From JAGGYK01 sp034716155 (GTDB lineage Bacteria; Desulfobacterota; Desulfomonilia; UBA1062), in NCBI GenBank assembly GCA_034716155.1, contig JAYEFR010000053.1, forward strand, positions 8,188 to 72,187: 64,000 bases of DNA, read 5' to 3'. The notes beneath the pieces were generated by a model. The model did not search any database. It had not been told where the DNA came from and saw only the letters and a program-made list of their open reading frames with translations. Position 1 is the first letter of the stretch. Each line of letters begins with the position of its first letter. The position numbers and the translations under genes were made by a program. This document shows positions 34,525 through 41,890 of the stretch, one piece after another.

Positions 34525-34628
34525 TCCGACTGACGACTGCTGACTATCGACTGACGACTGCTGACTATTGACTGACGACTGTCTTTTCGACTATCGACTC
34601 TCGACTATCTTTTCGACTCTCGACTATT
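34525..34628. repeat. Degenerate heptamer array (GACTNNN type)
   Basis: About a dozen GACTNNN units: GACTGAC, GACTGCT, GACTATC, GACTATT, GACTCTC, with TTTTC spacers. The right end of the array is inside the phosphomannomutase reading frame (34605-34628). It has the opposite orientation to the array at 33983-34044. Confidence 0.8.
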
Positions 34629-35993
34629 TTTTATGATTTCATCCAACCTTTCTCTTGTCCGGCTCTCTATATCATCAAGCGCTACCTTGTCCTTTGCCTC
34701 AAATCTCAAGACAATCACAGGCTGGGTGTTGGAAGGCCTCACAAGGCCCCATGTATTACCCTCCTCAAAACGGATGCCATCTATATCTATACAATCTTTA
34801 TATCTATCTTTTGCATACCTTGCGAATTCCTCTACTACCTTAAACTTTATCTCATCAGGGCAGGATATCCTGATCTCCGGCGTATTCGCCATCTTCGGGA
34901 GGCCGTCAAATATGGATTGTGGGTCATCTTCGCTGCTCAGGATCTCCAGGAGCCTAGCCCCTGCATATATGGCATCATCAAAACCATACCATCTGTCGAG
35001 GAAGAATATATGACCGCTCATCTCTCCTGCAAGGGCGGCTTTTTCTTCCATCAGCCTTGCCTTCATCAAAGAATGGCCGACCTTTCCCATGATAGGTATG
35101 CCGCCCGCCCTTTTCACCTCATCAAAGAGGACCCTTGAGCACTTCACCTCTCCTATGATCTTTGCCCCTTTCTTTTCCTTAAGGATCGCGCCCGCAAGTA
35201 TGGCGGTAATCCGATCCCCGTATATGTTATCCCCTTTAGAGTCTATCACCCCTATGCGGTCTGCATCTCCGTCAAGGCCTATGCCTAAATCCGTACCTTT
35301 AGCCAGAACCTCCTGCCTCAGCATGGTGATCCCTTCTTTTGTGGTCGGGTCCGGGTGATGGTTTGGAAAACGACCGTCCGGTTCCATGCATATGCCGGAA
35401 ACATCCATGCCCAAACCCTCATAGACCGCCTTTGCAGGGGCGCCGCCTACACCATTACCAGGGTCTATAACCACCTTTAACGTATTTGGACATCTTCCTA
35501 TCCGTGATAGGATATCATCCACATATTCATCCATTATATTATACTCTGACATCCCGCCCTTGGCAAAAGACCCACTATCCGCATACCCTTCCTGCTCCAT
35601 GATGGCGCGTATCTTTTGTATCTCAGGGCCGAATATGGTGGTCTTATTTAGCGCTATCTTGAACCCATTATTGTCAGGCGGATTGTGTGAGCCTGTGACC
35701 ACAATACCCCCATCCAGATCCAGATTAAACAAGGAAAAATACATCACAGGTGTCGGTACCATGCCGATATCTACTACATCTATGCCGCTATTTGTTATAC
35801 TTTCCTTTAGGATCTCCTTAAACCCGGGTGAAGACAGCCTTGCATCCATAGCCAGACATACCTTCCTTACTCCATGGCCCAACCAGTATGTGCTTACAGC
35901 CCTGCCTAATCCTTGCACAAACCCGTCTGTGAGGTCGCTGCCCACCACACCCCTTATATCATACTCCCTGAATACCTCTGGATTCATTACCAC
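34605..35993 (-). CDS. Phosphomannomutase/phosphoglucomutase
   Basis: A 462-residue alpha-D-phosphohexomutase (AlgC/ManB type) that interconverts hexose-1- and hexose-6-phosphates for polysaccharide and LPS precursors. Motifs in order: FREYDIRGVVG at the N-terminus, the phosphoserine loop GIVVTGSHNPPDNNGFK (about residues 94-110), the metal site DGDADRIG (about 241-248), GEMSGHIFF and the phosphate-binding RPSNTQPVIVLR. The last seven codons (SRESKR and stop) are made from the heptamer array, so the natural C-terminus was altered by it. ATG follows AGGAGGT. Confidence 0.93.
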   Translation of the reverse strand: MVMNPEVFREYDIRGVVGSDLTDGFVQGLGRAVSTYWLGHGVRKVCLAMDARLSSPGFKEILKESITNSGIDVVDIGMVPTPVMYFSLFNLDLDGGIVVTGSHNPPDNNGFKIALNKTTIFGPEIQKIRAIMEQEGYADSGSFAKGGMSEYNIMDEYVDDILSRIGRCPNTLKVVIDPGNGVGGAPAKAVYEGLGMDVSGICMEPDGRFPNHHPDPTTKEGITMLRQEVLAKGTDLGIGLDGDADRIGVIDSKGDNIYGDRITAILAGAILKEKKGAKIIGEVKCSRVLFDEVKRAGGIPIMGKVGHSLMKARLMEEKAALAGEMSGHIFFLDRWYGFDDAIYAGARLLEILSSEDDPQSIFDGLPKMANTPEIRISCPDEIKFKVVEEFARYAKDRYKDCIDIDGIRFEEGNTWGLVRPSNTQPVIVLRFEAKDKVALDDIESRTRERLDEIIKNSRESKR

Positions 35994-36002
35994 CTCCTAA
36001 AA

Positions 36003-36150
36003 AAATACTCGTCAGTCGACAGTCAATAGTCAAAAGACAGTCGACAGTCAATAGTCAAAAAAGACAGTCGTCAGTCCAAAAGATAGTCGTCAGTCCAAAA
36101 GATAGTCGAGAGTCGAGAGTCGAGAGTCAAAAAGCCAGTCAACAGTCGAA
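36003..36150. repeat. Degenerate heptamer array (AGTCNNN type)
   Basis: Units AGTCGAC, AGTCAAT, AGTCAAA, AGTCGTC, AGTCCAA, AGTCGAG follow in near-perfect 7-nt steps with AAAAGA spacers. It starts 10 nt upstream of the phosphomannomutase start codon. Confidence 0.8.
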
Positions 36151-36218
36151 AAGCGCTTTGTCTATCTTTGCCCGACTCAGTGTGTTACTGGTGTTACACT
36201 TGAGTCTATCTTTCGTAC

Positions 36219-36302
36219 AGACTCTATATGAAAATAAGTACAAAGCATTGTAGGGGACTTCTGCCCTCATCGGCCCGATTAAGGCAACGGGCCCTACATT
36301 GC
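36219..36302 (-). repeat. Modular interspersed repeat, inverted copy
   Basis: In reverse orientation: CTATATGAAAATAAGTACAA, TGTAGGGGACTTCTGCCCTC, ATCGGCCCGATTAAGGCAAC and GGGCCCTACA. It matches the core of copies at 21341 and 43765. The rest of the spacer up to 36465 has no gene. Confidence 0.65.
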
Positions 36303-36464
36303 TGATGAACTAAAAAAGCCATCGAAGAACGTCTGACTTCACGGCCTCAAGTCTATGGCAATCCCCTACAGAGAACGCTCATAAGGATATTGGAAGTTGA
36401 GGGTGGGTGACTATCGGATTATTTTTAAGGCATCCGGCAATGAGATACTGATTCTTGGAATTAT

Positions 36465-36662
36465 CCTCGACTATCTTTTGGACTGACGACTGCCGACTAT
36501 CTTTTGGACTGACGACTATCTTTTGGACTATCGACTATCTTTTGGACTGACGACTGACGACTGTCTTTTCGACTGCCGACTATCGACTATCTTTTTGACT
36601 GTCGACTGACGACTATTGACTGTTGACTGTTTTTCGGACTCTCGACTGTCTTTTCCGACTGT
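36465..36662. repeat. Longest heptamer array (GACTNNN type)
   Basis: About 20 GACTNNN units (GACTGAC, GACTGCC, GACTATC, GACTGTC, GACTATT and others) in blocks parted by TTTTGG or TTTTC over nearly 200 nt. It is opposite in orientation to the array at 36003-36150 and bounds the porin promoter region on its left. Confidence 0.8.
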
Positions 36663-36687
36663 TTTTTGTTGTCTTTATATCCAATTT

Positions 36688-36705
36688 TGTTGTATAAATA
36701 CAACA
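36688..36705. promoter_or_regulatory. Palindrome upstream of the sigma-54 site, candidate activator site
   Basis: TGTTGTATAAATACAACA is a perfect inverted repeat (8-bp arms, AA centre) about 90 nt before the predicted sigma-54 start. That is the usual distance for an enhancer-binding-protein site. The activator is unknown. Confidence 0.5.
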
Positions 36706-36758
36706 CCATAGAAAATAGTAGATTTTTAACTCCTTGTTTTTATATGGTTTTTAGATAT

Positions 36759-36774
36759 TGGCACGCAAGTTGTA
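36759..36774 (+). promoter_or_regulatory. Sigma-54 promoter candidate for the porin
   Basis: TGGCACGCAAGTTGTA matches the sigma-54 consensus TGGCACG-N4-TTGCW at every fixed position but one (T for C after TTG). It lies 160 nt before the porin ATG in a spacer. Expression would then need an activator ATPase. Confidence 0.65.
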
Positions 36775-36827
36775 TACTTAGGCCAATTAAGGTATCAGTT
36801 TTTCTGCAAAATTTTTTTGAATAGGTG

Positions 36828-36856
36828 TTGACATAAAAATAAATGTAGTTTAAAAA
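36828..36856 (+). promoter_or_regulatory. Second, sigma-70-type promoter candidate for the porin
   Basis: Perfect TTGACA, 17-nt spacer, TAAAAA as -10, ending 78 nt before the ATG. It could give a basal level independent of sigma-54. Confidence 0.45.
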
Positions 36857-36934
36857 CGAGAAAGTGAGATGATATGGGGGTTTACAAGGTCAAAGATCCA
36901 ACAAATAAAAAACAAATTTAAGGAGGACGGATTT

Positions 36935-38776
36935 ATGAAAAATTTTTGGGCTAAGTTAATCTTATTGGCAATAGTTGCCTTCGCGTTTACTCTGCCTGCA
37001 TGGGCGGTTGAGCTTAAATTAAGCGGGTCATATGAGATGCAGGGCAGGTACTATGTCGAGTCGGACATCGTCCACGCGAAACGCTTTGGGGCAGCGGCTT
37101 CTATCGGGTCACAGATGGAGGCTATAACCAAGGATGCAGCAACGACGGCGTATGGGAATCTTTCGAGTCTCACCCCTTCAGCTGGAGCTAATTTAGAGGT
37201 TGCTCTCTATGGCCCTAATTCTCCTAGTATCGATGGATATCTCACAGCAGCAGAATTAACGGCTCTAGGTGCGCCTTACTCTGCTCTTGCTCCTTTAGTA
37301 ACGGGCGACCCTCTTAATTATTATGCTACACAGGCATATATTGACTCCAAGATCACAGCTGCAACGACTCTTGATCCTATTATGCCAAATGGCGATATCA
37401 CCGACACGGAAGACTATGACAGGTATCTCAAGCACTACTTTACGATCGATCCAAAGCTCATTATCACAGACAGGATATCCATAAGCGCAAACATCGTTGC
37501 CTATGAGAACAAGCTGGACTGGGACAAATACGGAAGGTATGACAAGGGATCAGGTGACAGGCTCTACGATGAGTATGACAGATACAATATCTTCCGCATA
37601 GACAACCTGTGGGCGGATATCGTCACAGACTACGGGATGTTTACCCTCGGCAAGACAGCATCCTTTTTAGGCATCGGCTATTTTATCCCCCTTGGAAGGG
37701 TTACCCCTTCCCTTGACAAATGGACACTCGGCCTGATCTGGCACAAGGACGACGAAGACGGCGGCAACTGGAATGATGGTACAACAAACTCCGATGATAT
37801 CGACACTGATGCCTTTATCGCTATGGGCATATACAATACACCAGCTCTGAGCTTTACAGGAAGCCTGACATATGCATACACCGGGTCTGACGGTGGGGGC
37901 GGCCAGTCCTACAAACCTACGGTGAAGCTGACCTACAGACAAGACGCCCTTACCTTGAATGCATTCGCGCGCTATGCAACAGGGGTATTCGCTGACAAGG
38001 ACGACGGTTCGCTGGTAGCTAAGGCTGCTCAACTTGCTGGACTTACTTTGCTGGGTCCCCCATACTCAGATCTTCTGGTGGGAGGTAAATTCAAGGACGA
38101 CTGGGAATACGGCGGTTATTCAGGTTATGTGGAGGCAAGCTATGACTTGAGTGATGTGGCAGATGTAAATCTTACACCAAGGCTGACCCTTGCATACGCA
38201 TCCGGCGCCGACGAGCCCACAAAGGTCTCCGGCTACTTTGATGACAGCATGGACTTTGGCACATGGCTGATGAACGATGTCTCTGATACATACAGCATGT
38301 ATTTCGAGACACCTGTCTCAAACAACTTTGACGCACTTGGCGATCCAGACATGGATGACTACAGCTTCTCCAACATCATGCTGGTAAGCCTGGGCGCTGA
38401 TTTGCAGGTAAGCGAAAAGCTCGGCCTCACCGGCAACATCATCTGGGCCAAGAAGGCAAACACAGACTATCTGGAGAACTGGGATCCAACAAACTACCTG
38501 CTTAATGCCATCAATCAGGACCTTACAAAGCTCGGGACACCATTTGGGCCGACCACAAAGAACAAGGTGGACGACGGCCTCGGATGGGAGATCAATGCAA
38601 AGGCCACCTACCAGGTGCAGGACAATCTCTCTGTTGCCCTTCAGGCTGGATACTATGCGCCCGGCGACTTCTATGAAAGCGCATTTGAAAAGGACTTTGG
38701 TAATACACCGACAGGAACAGGACTCGAGATCGAAAACGAGTATGCCGCAAGGTGGTTTGCAACGGTCACATTCTAG
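36935..38776 (+). CDS. Predicted outer-membrane beta-barrel (porin-like) protein
   Basis: A 613-residue exported protein. The signal peptide is MKNFWAKLILLAIVAFAFTL with cleavage probably after PAWA (about residue 24). The body alternates hydrophobic and polar residues with many aromatic ends and closes with Phe (WFATVTF), a typical outer-membrane assembly signal. An unusual segment at about residues 35-125 (Ala, Ser, Thr rich) precedes the barrel strands and may be a plug or surface loop. The frame is open from 36869, but AAGGAGGACGGATTT directly before ATG 36935 decides the start. The family is not recognised with certainty; substrate unknown. Confidence 0.8.
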   Translation: MKNFWAKLILLAIVAFAFTLPAWAVELKLSGSYEMQGRYYVESDIVHAKRFGAAASIGSQMEAITKDAATTAYGNLSSLTPSAGANLEVALYGPNSPSIDGYLTAAELTALGAPYSALAPLVTGDPLNYYATQAYIDSKITAATTLDPIMPNGDITDTEDYDRYLKHYFTIDPKLIITDRISISANIVAYENKLDWDKYGRYDKGSGDRLYDEYDRYNIFRIDNLWADIVTDYGMFTLGKTASFLGIGYFIPLGRVTPSLDKWTLGLIWHKDDEDGGNWNDGTTNSDDIDTDAFIAMGIYNTPALSFTGSLTYAYTGSDGGGGQSYKPTVKLTYRQDALTLNAFARYATGVFADKDDGSLVAKAAQLAGLTLLGPPYSDLLVGGKFKDDWEYGGYSGYVEASYDLSDVADVNLTPRLTLAYASGADEPTKVSGYFDDSMDFGTWLMNDVSDTYSMYFETPVSNNFDALGDPDMDDYSFSNIMLVSLGADLQVSEKLGLTGNIIWAKKANTDYLENWDPTNYLLNAINQDLTKLGTPFGPTTKNKVDDGLGWEINAKATYQVQDNLSVALQAGYYAPGDFYESAFEKDFGNTPTGTGLEIENEYAARWFATVTF

Positions 38777-38800
38777 TAAAAAACTTTTAAGCTGACTTAA

Positions 38801-38833
38801 AAAGAGGGGGCAATTATGCTCCCTCTTTTTTTA
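38801..38833 (+). terminator. Intrinsic terminator after the porin gene
   Basis: AAAGAGGGGGCA and TGCTCCCTCTTT form a 12-bp stem (one G-U) around loop ATTA, followed by TTTTTTA. It is 25 nt after the stop codon. The next gene starts just behind it. Confidence 0.85.
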
Positions 38834-38845
38834 TACGGAGGCGCC

Positions 38846-39364
38846 ATGAAAGATGATAAGGATGCCATATTAGAAAAGGCATATAATGCCGCACTGAACT
38901 ATGAAAAGAAATGTACTGGCTGTGCCCAGACTTGCATTGCCGGGATATTCGATGCCTTAAGCATTGAAAATGACGATGTGTTTAAGAGTGCAAGCGGGCT
39001 TGCAGACGGGTTAGGGCTCACAGGCGACGGCACATGCGGAGCCCTTGTCGGCGGGGCAATGGTCATAGGTTATCTGTTTGGCAGGGAGAAAAAGGACTTT
39101 CCCGACATGTTGAAACCCATGAAATCATATATAACGGCAAAAAAACTCCATGATAGATTTTGTGAAAAATACGGATCATGCAGGTGCTATGACATCCAGA
39201 AACACCTTATGGGCAGGACATTCAATCTCTACGACCCAAACGGGCTGAAAGAAGCGACAGATTTTGGTATGATGGATCATTGTTCAAAGGTTGTCGGCAC
39301 TGCAGCAATGCTTGCTGCAGAGATAATATTAGATGAGATGGAGCGCAAAAAAGAAAAAAAGTGA
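38846..39364 (+). CDS. C_GCAxxG_C_C family redox protein
   Basis: A 172-residue protein with the family motif TCGALVGGAMVIGYLFGR (about residues 63-80), preceded by CTGCAQTC (about 24-31) and followed by CEKYGSCRCYDIQ (about 106-118). This Cys pattern is diagnostic for a family found in anaerobes whose role is not known; redox or metal binding is likely. An upstream in-frame ATG lies in the terminator loop; the ATG at 38846 with GGAGG 4 nt upstream is chosen. It may be expressed by readthrough from the porin. Confidence 0.85.
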   Translation: MKDDKDAILEKAYNAALNYEKKCTGCAQTCIAGIFDALSIENDDVFKSASGLADGLGLTGDGTCGALVGGAMVIGYLFGREKKDFPDMLKPMKSYITAKKLHDRFCEKYGSCRCYDIQKHLMGRTFNLYDPNGLKEATDFGMMDHCSKVVGTAAMLAAEIILDEMERKKEKK

Positions 39365-39460
39365 ATCGTAAAAAGGTGTTGGGTGATTAAGGATAGTCGA
39401 AAGTCAAGATCTTTGCATCATTGAAGAGCCTGTCATTGCGAGGTCTCTTAATTATATTCT

Positions 39461-40111
39461 TTAAGGCTGCGGCATATCCTCTTTTGACAGCCAGGGCCTC
39501 TTATCTTTGCCAAGAATTTTTGATATCTTCTCAGCGATCCATTCAAAGGGCAGATCCGGATAGGGCCTGAATTTTTCTATATATTCGATATACGGTCTTC
39601 CTTGAAGATCTTTGTCCGGCAGCATGGCATCATCCTTAGCGTTAAACTCAACAACTGGCAGCCCGTTTTTTTCACACAGGGCTTTGTCAAACGTGGGGGC
39701 TGCACTCACCCATCTCCCATCAAGAAAGAACTGGGTATACCCATGACGCGGAAACACGTTAGTGCCTGTCATCTGAACAATCTTATGCGGTACTCTATGG
39801 TTTCTGATCCTGGCAAATACCAGCCGTGAGGGGATCTTCGCAGCCCGGCCCAATGCAGCAAGCAGCACTGCCTTCTGCACACAGTAGCCCTTCCCCCATT
39901 CAAGCACCTTCGATGCGATAAAATCTTCCTTGAATACAGAGATCATATAGAGGCTGTAGGCAATCGAATCCCTTACAAAATAGAAAAGCTCTATAGCCTT
40001 TTGCCTGTCATCTGTACACTTATAAGTAATACGGTCTGCTCTATCTATTATCCCTGGATTCTCACAATCAATTGTAAAGGTCGGTTTGAGACATTCTTCC
40101 ATTTCATTCAT
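39461..40111 (-). CDS. Transglutaminase-like (cysteine-protease-fold) protein
   Basis: A 216-residue cytoplasmic protein. The Cys-His-Asp triad is likely Cys in WGKGYCVQKAVLL (about residue 77), His in PRHGYTQFFLDGRW (about 121) and Asp in SAAPTFDKALC (about 138). This is the transglutaminase-like/arylamine-type fold; whether it is a protease or another acyl-transfer enzyme is unknown. The frame starts at 40126, but ATG 40111 has GAGGAG 7 nt upstream. A short heptamer-like trace (AGTCGAAAGTC) is at 39395-39405, downstream. Confidence 0.8.
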   Translation of the reverse strand: MNEMEECLKPTFTIDCENPGIIDRADRITYKCTDDRQKAIELFYFVRDSIAYSLYMISVFKEDFIASKVLEWGKGYCVQKAVLLAALGRAAKIPSRLVFARIRNHRVPHKIVQMTGTNVFPRHGYTQFFLDGRWVSAAPTFDKALCEKNGLPVVEFNAKDDAMLPDKDLQGRPYIEYIEKFRPYPDLPFEWIAEKISKILGKDKRPWLSKEDMPQP

Positions 40112-40139
40112 AAACATTCTCCTCAAAAAAATCCGGCAT

Positions 40140-40412
40140 CAGTATTTTGCAATGGCCCTGTATGACATATTCCCCTTAAGCGGGCCGATGAGGGCAAAAG
40201 GCCCCTACAAAACTTTGTACCTGTTTTCATATAAACCACCATGGCCTTTTCGGCCACAACGAAGTATGAAAAGCTCTCAGCTGTATAAGAAGAGACCTTT
40301 GCACAATTGCTTTTATATTCATTGCGAGGAGGTTTTTAGGCCGACGTGGCAATCCCGTTGGTTGCAGGCACTTTGAGATTGCTTCGTCGCTTAAGCTCCT
40401 CGCAATGACAAT
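40140..40412. repeat. Modular repeat copy and palindromic GCGAGGAG element
   Basis: 40140-40280 is a copy of the modular repeat (CCCCTTAAGCGGGCCGATGA, CCCCTACAAAACTTTGTACC, TTTTCATATAAACC, CACAACGAAGTATGAAAA). 40317-40412 is the palindromic element: TCATTGCGAGGAGG at the left, CTCCTCGCAATGA at the right. A 5' piece of the same palindrome (CATTGCGAGG) is at 39434-39443. Nothing else is seen in the 438-nt spacer to 40549. Confidence 0.75.
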
Positions 40413-40549
40413 ATGGGTATTATGCAAAGGTCTCAAGAATTGAATCTATATTTCTCTTTAAGCTGAAAACCGACCCCTGATCCCTGACCCATATTTTCAT
40501 ATACATATAAATCCTGTAACAAACAAAAATCGATAATACAGAAAAATGG

Positions 40550-41800
40550 TTAATATTTAAAAAGCTTATTGCCCAGCTTTTTCTGATCTTCATCCCAGCG
40601 TTTTATCAGATAATATTTTTCACTTTCAAATACCCTGTTGATACTCTCAAAATATTCTTCGCATTCCTTTGTGCCCATATGACCTGTCTTATTGACAAAC
40701 GACAGGATTCTGGAATGATAGAATGGGACCATGGCCTCGATAACCTTTTTCCGGGGGATCTCTTTATTTCTATAAGCAATGGCAAAACTGAACAACACCC
40801 TTGCCCAGAGATCACTCGGGTAATAAAACTGATCTCTTGAGAGCCTTTTTGTCTTACCAAGTTCTATCAACTCCGGTTGAGGAATGATCTTCTTCCACTC
40901 CTTCCCATAACTATCAAAACCAGAGATAAAACTTTTATATAATGCATCTGTATCAACATTTACGACAGGCGGTTTCTCTTCTGCACCGAGCCCAAAACCA
41001 AAGATACTGCTGGGCCAGCTCTTAGTGGTGTCCTTCCATAGATACTCAAAATCGGCCATCAGATCAAAAACCGTCATAACGACCTGTGTGAACATGGGGC
41101 CTAAATCCTTGGCCGGATCCTTGGCCCGGTGGCTCTTTGGAGAACCTAAAAAGGTCTGGCATACCTTAAAACGCCTGGCGATGGCGACCGTGGTCATCCA
41201 GATATCAATGCCAAAATTGGCAATATTTTCGTTCCAGAGTTTTTCTGACAAAAATGCCCTGGCCAATCTCCCGGAAAACCCAAAATCCCCTCCAATAGGC
41301 TGCCTTACCCTCAGACCAAAGAGGGTCCTCAGCAAAGGATAAGCAATATGATTGGTAATAGAACCATCATATTTATGACGTATGTAGATCGGGGTTACAT
41401 AATTAAAACCTGCTAAAAGGGGTTCGCCCAAGTATTGAATCCACTGAGGTGTAATGCTTTTTAGATCCGCATCCACCACTATGACTGCCTTGGCATTGAG
41501 CTCAACAGCGGCCTCAAACAAATTCTTAAAATTGTTGCCCTTGCCCTTTACCCCCTTCGGGGTGGAGATATATATTTTGGGAACCTTTGTCGGCGTATTC
41601 ATAAAGGCATCTTTTGTCCCATCAGGTGAACTATTGTCTACATTTATGATCACTGATTTCTTATCCGGAAAATGGCTGATCAAACCACGACTGGCCACAT
41701 CCGTAGGATAGGAAATAGAATCCGCCTCATTATACGAAGGTATGCCGACAATAACCTCTGCGCTATCTACACGCTCCGGGTTTTCAACAATAATGTCCAT
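40550..41800 (-). CDS. Family-2-fold glycosyltransferase (glucosyl-3-phosphoglycerate / mannosylglycerate synthase-like)
   Basis: A 416-residue GT-A glycosyltransferase. The nucleotide-binding loop VGIPSYNEADSI, the metal motif DADL (in VIVVDADLKS), GGDFGFSGRLAR and the distant acceptor region fit the GT2/GT81-like group that makes glucosyl- or mannosylglycerate precursors. It lacks a signal peptide and membrane helices. The frame opens at 41854, but ATG 41800 preceded by GGGAGGAAGAC gives the natural start. It lies upstream of (5' to) the transglutaminase-like gene but separated by repeats. The donor is not fixed. Confidence 0.75.
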   Translation of the reverse strand: MDIIVENPERVDSAEVIVGIPSYNEADSISYPTDVASRGLISHFPDKKSVIINVDNSSPDGTKDAFMNTPTKVPKIYISTPKGVKGKGNNFKNLFEAAVELNAKAVIVVDADLKSITPQWIQYLGEPLLAGFNYVTPIYIRHKYDGSITNHIAYPLLRTLFGLRVRQPIGGDFGFSGRLARAFLSEKLWNENIANFGIDIWMTTVAIARRFKVCQTFLGSPKSHRAKDPAKDLGPMFTQVVMTVFDLMADFEYLWKDTTKSWPSSIFGFGLGAEEKPPVVNVDTDALYKSFISGFDSYGKEWKKIIPQPELIELGKTKRLSRDQFYYPSDLWARVLFSFAIAYRNKEIPRKKVIEAMVPFYHSRILSFVNKTGHMGTKECEEYFESINRVFESEKYYLIKRWDEDQKKLGNKLFKY

Positions 41801-41890
41801 GTCTTCCTCCCTTATTATAGCTTGTCTGTTAATCCCTCGGCATTTCGCCTGCATTTATTAAATCATCTTTTCTCTGTATGCCTTATCCCT

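Noticed and set aside
36003..36662. Possible CRISPR array
   Set aside because: The repeats are 7-nt units with variable triplets, without 20-40-nt unique spacers or nearby cas genes.
36869..36935. Longer N-terminus of the porin
   Set aside because: The extra 22 residues would place a basic stretch before the signal peptide, and AAGGAGG is right before the second ATG.
38816..38846. Upstream ATG for the C_GCAxxG_C_C protein
   Set aside because: It lies inside the loop of the porin terminator and the extra residues (MLPLFLYGGA) are translated terminator sequence; the downstream ATG has a clear ribosome site.
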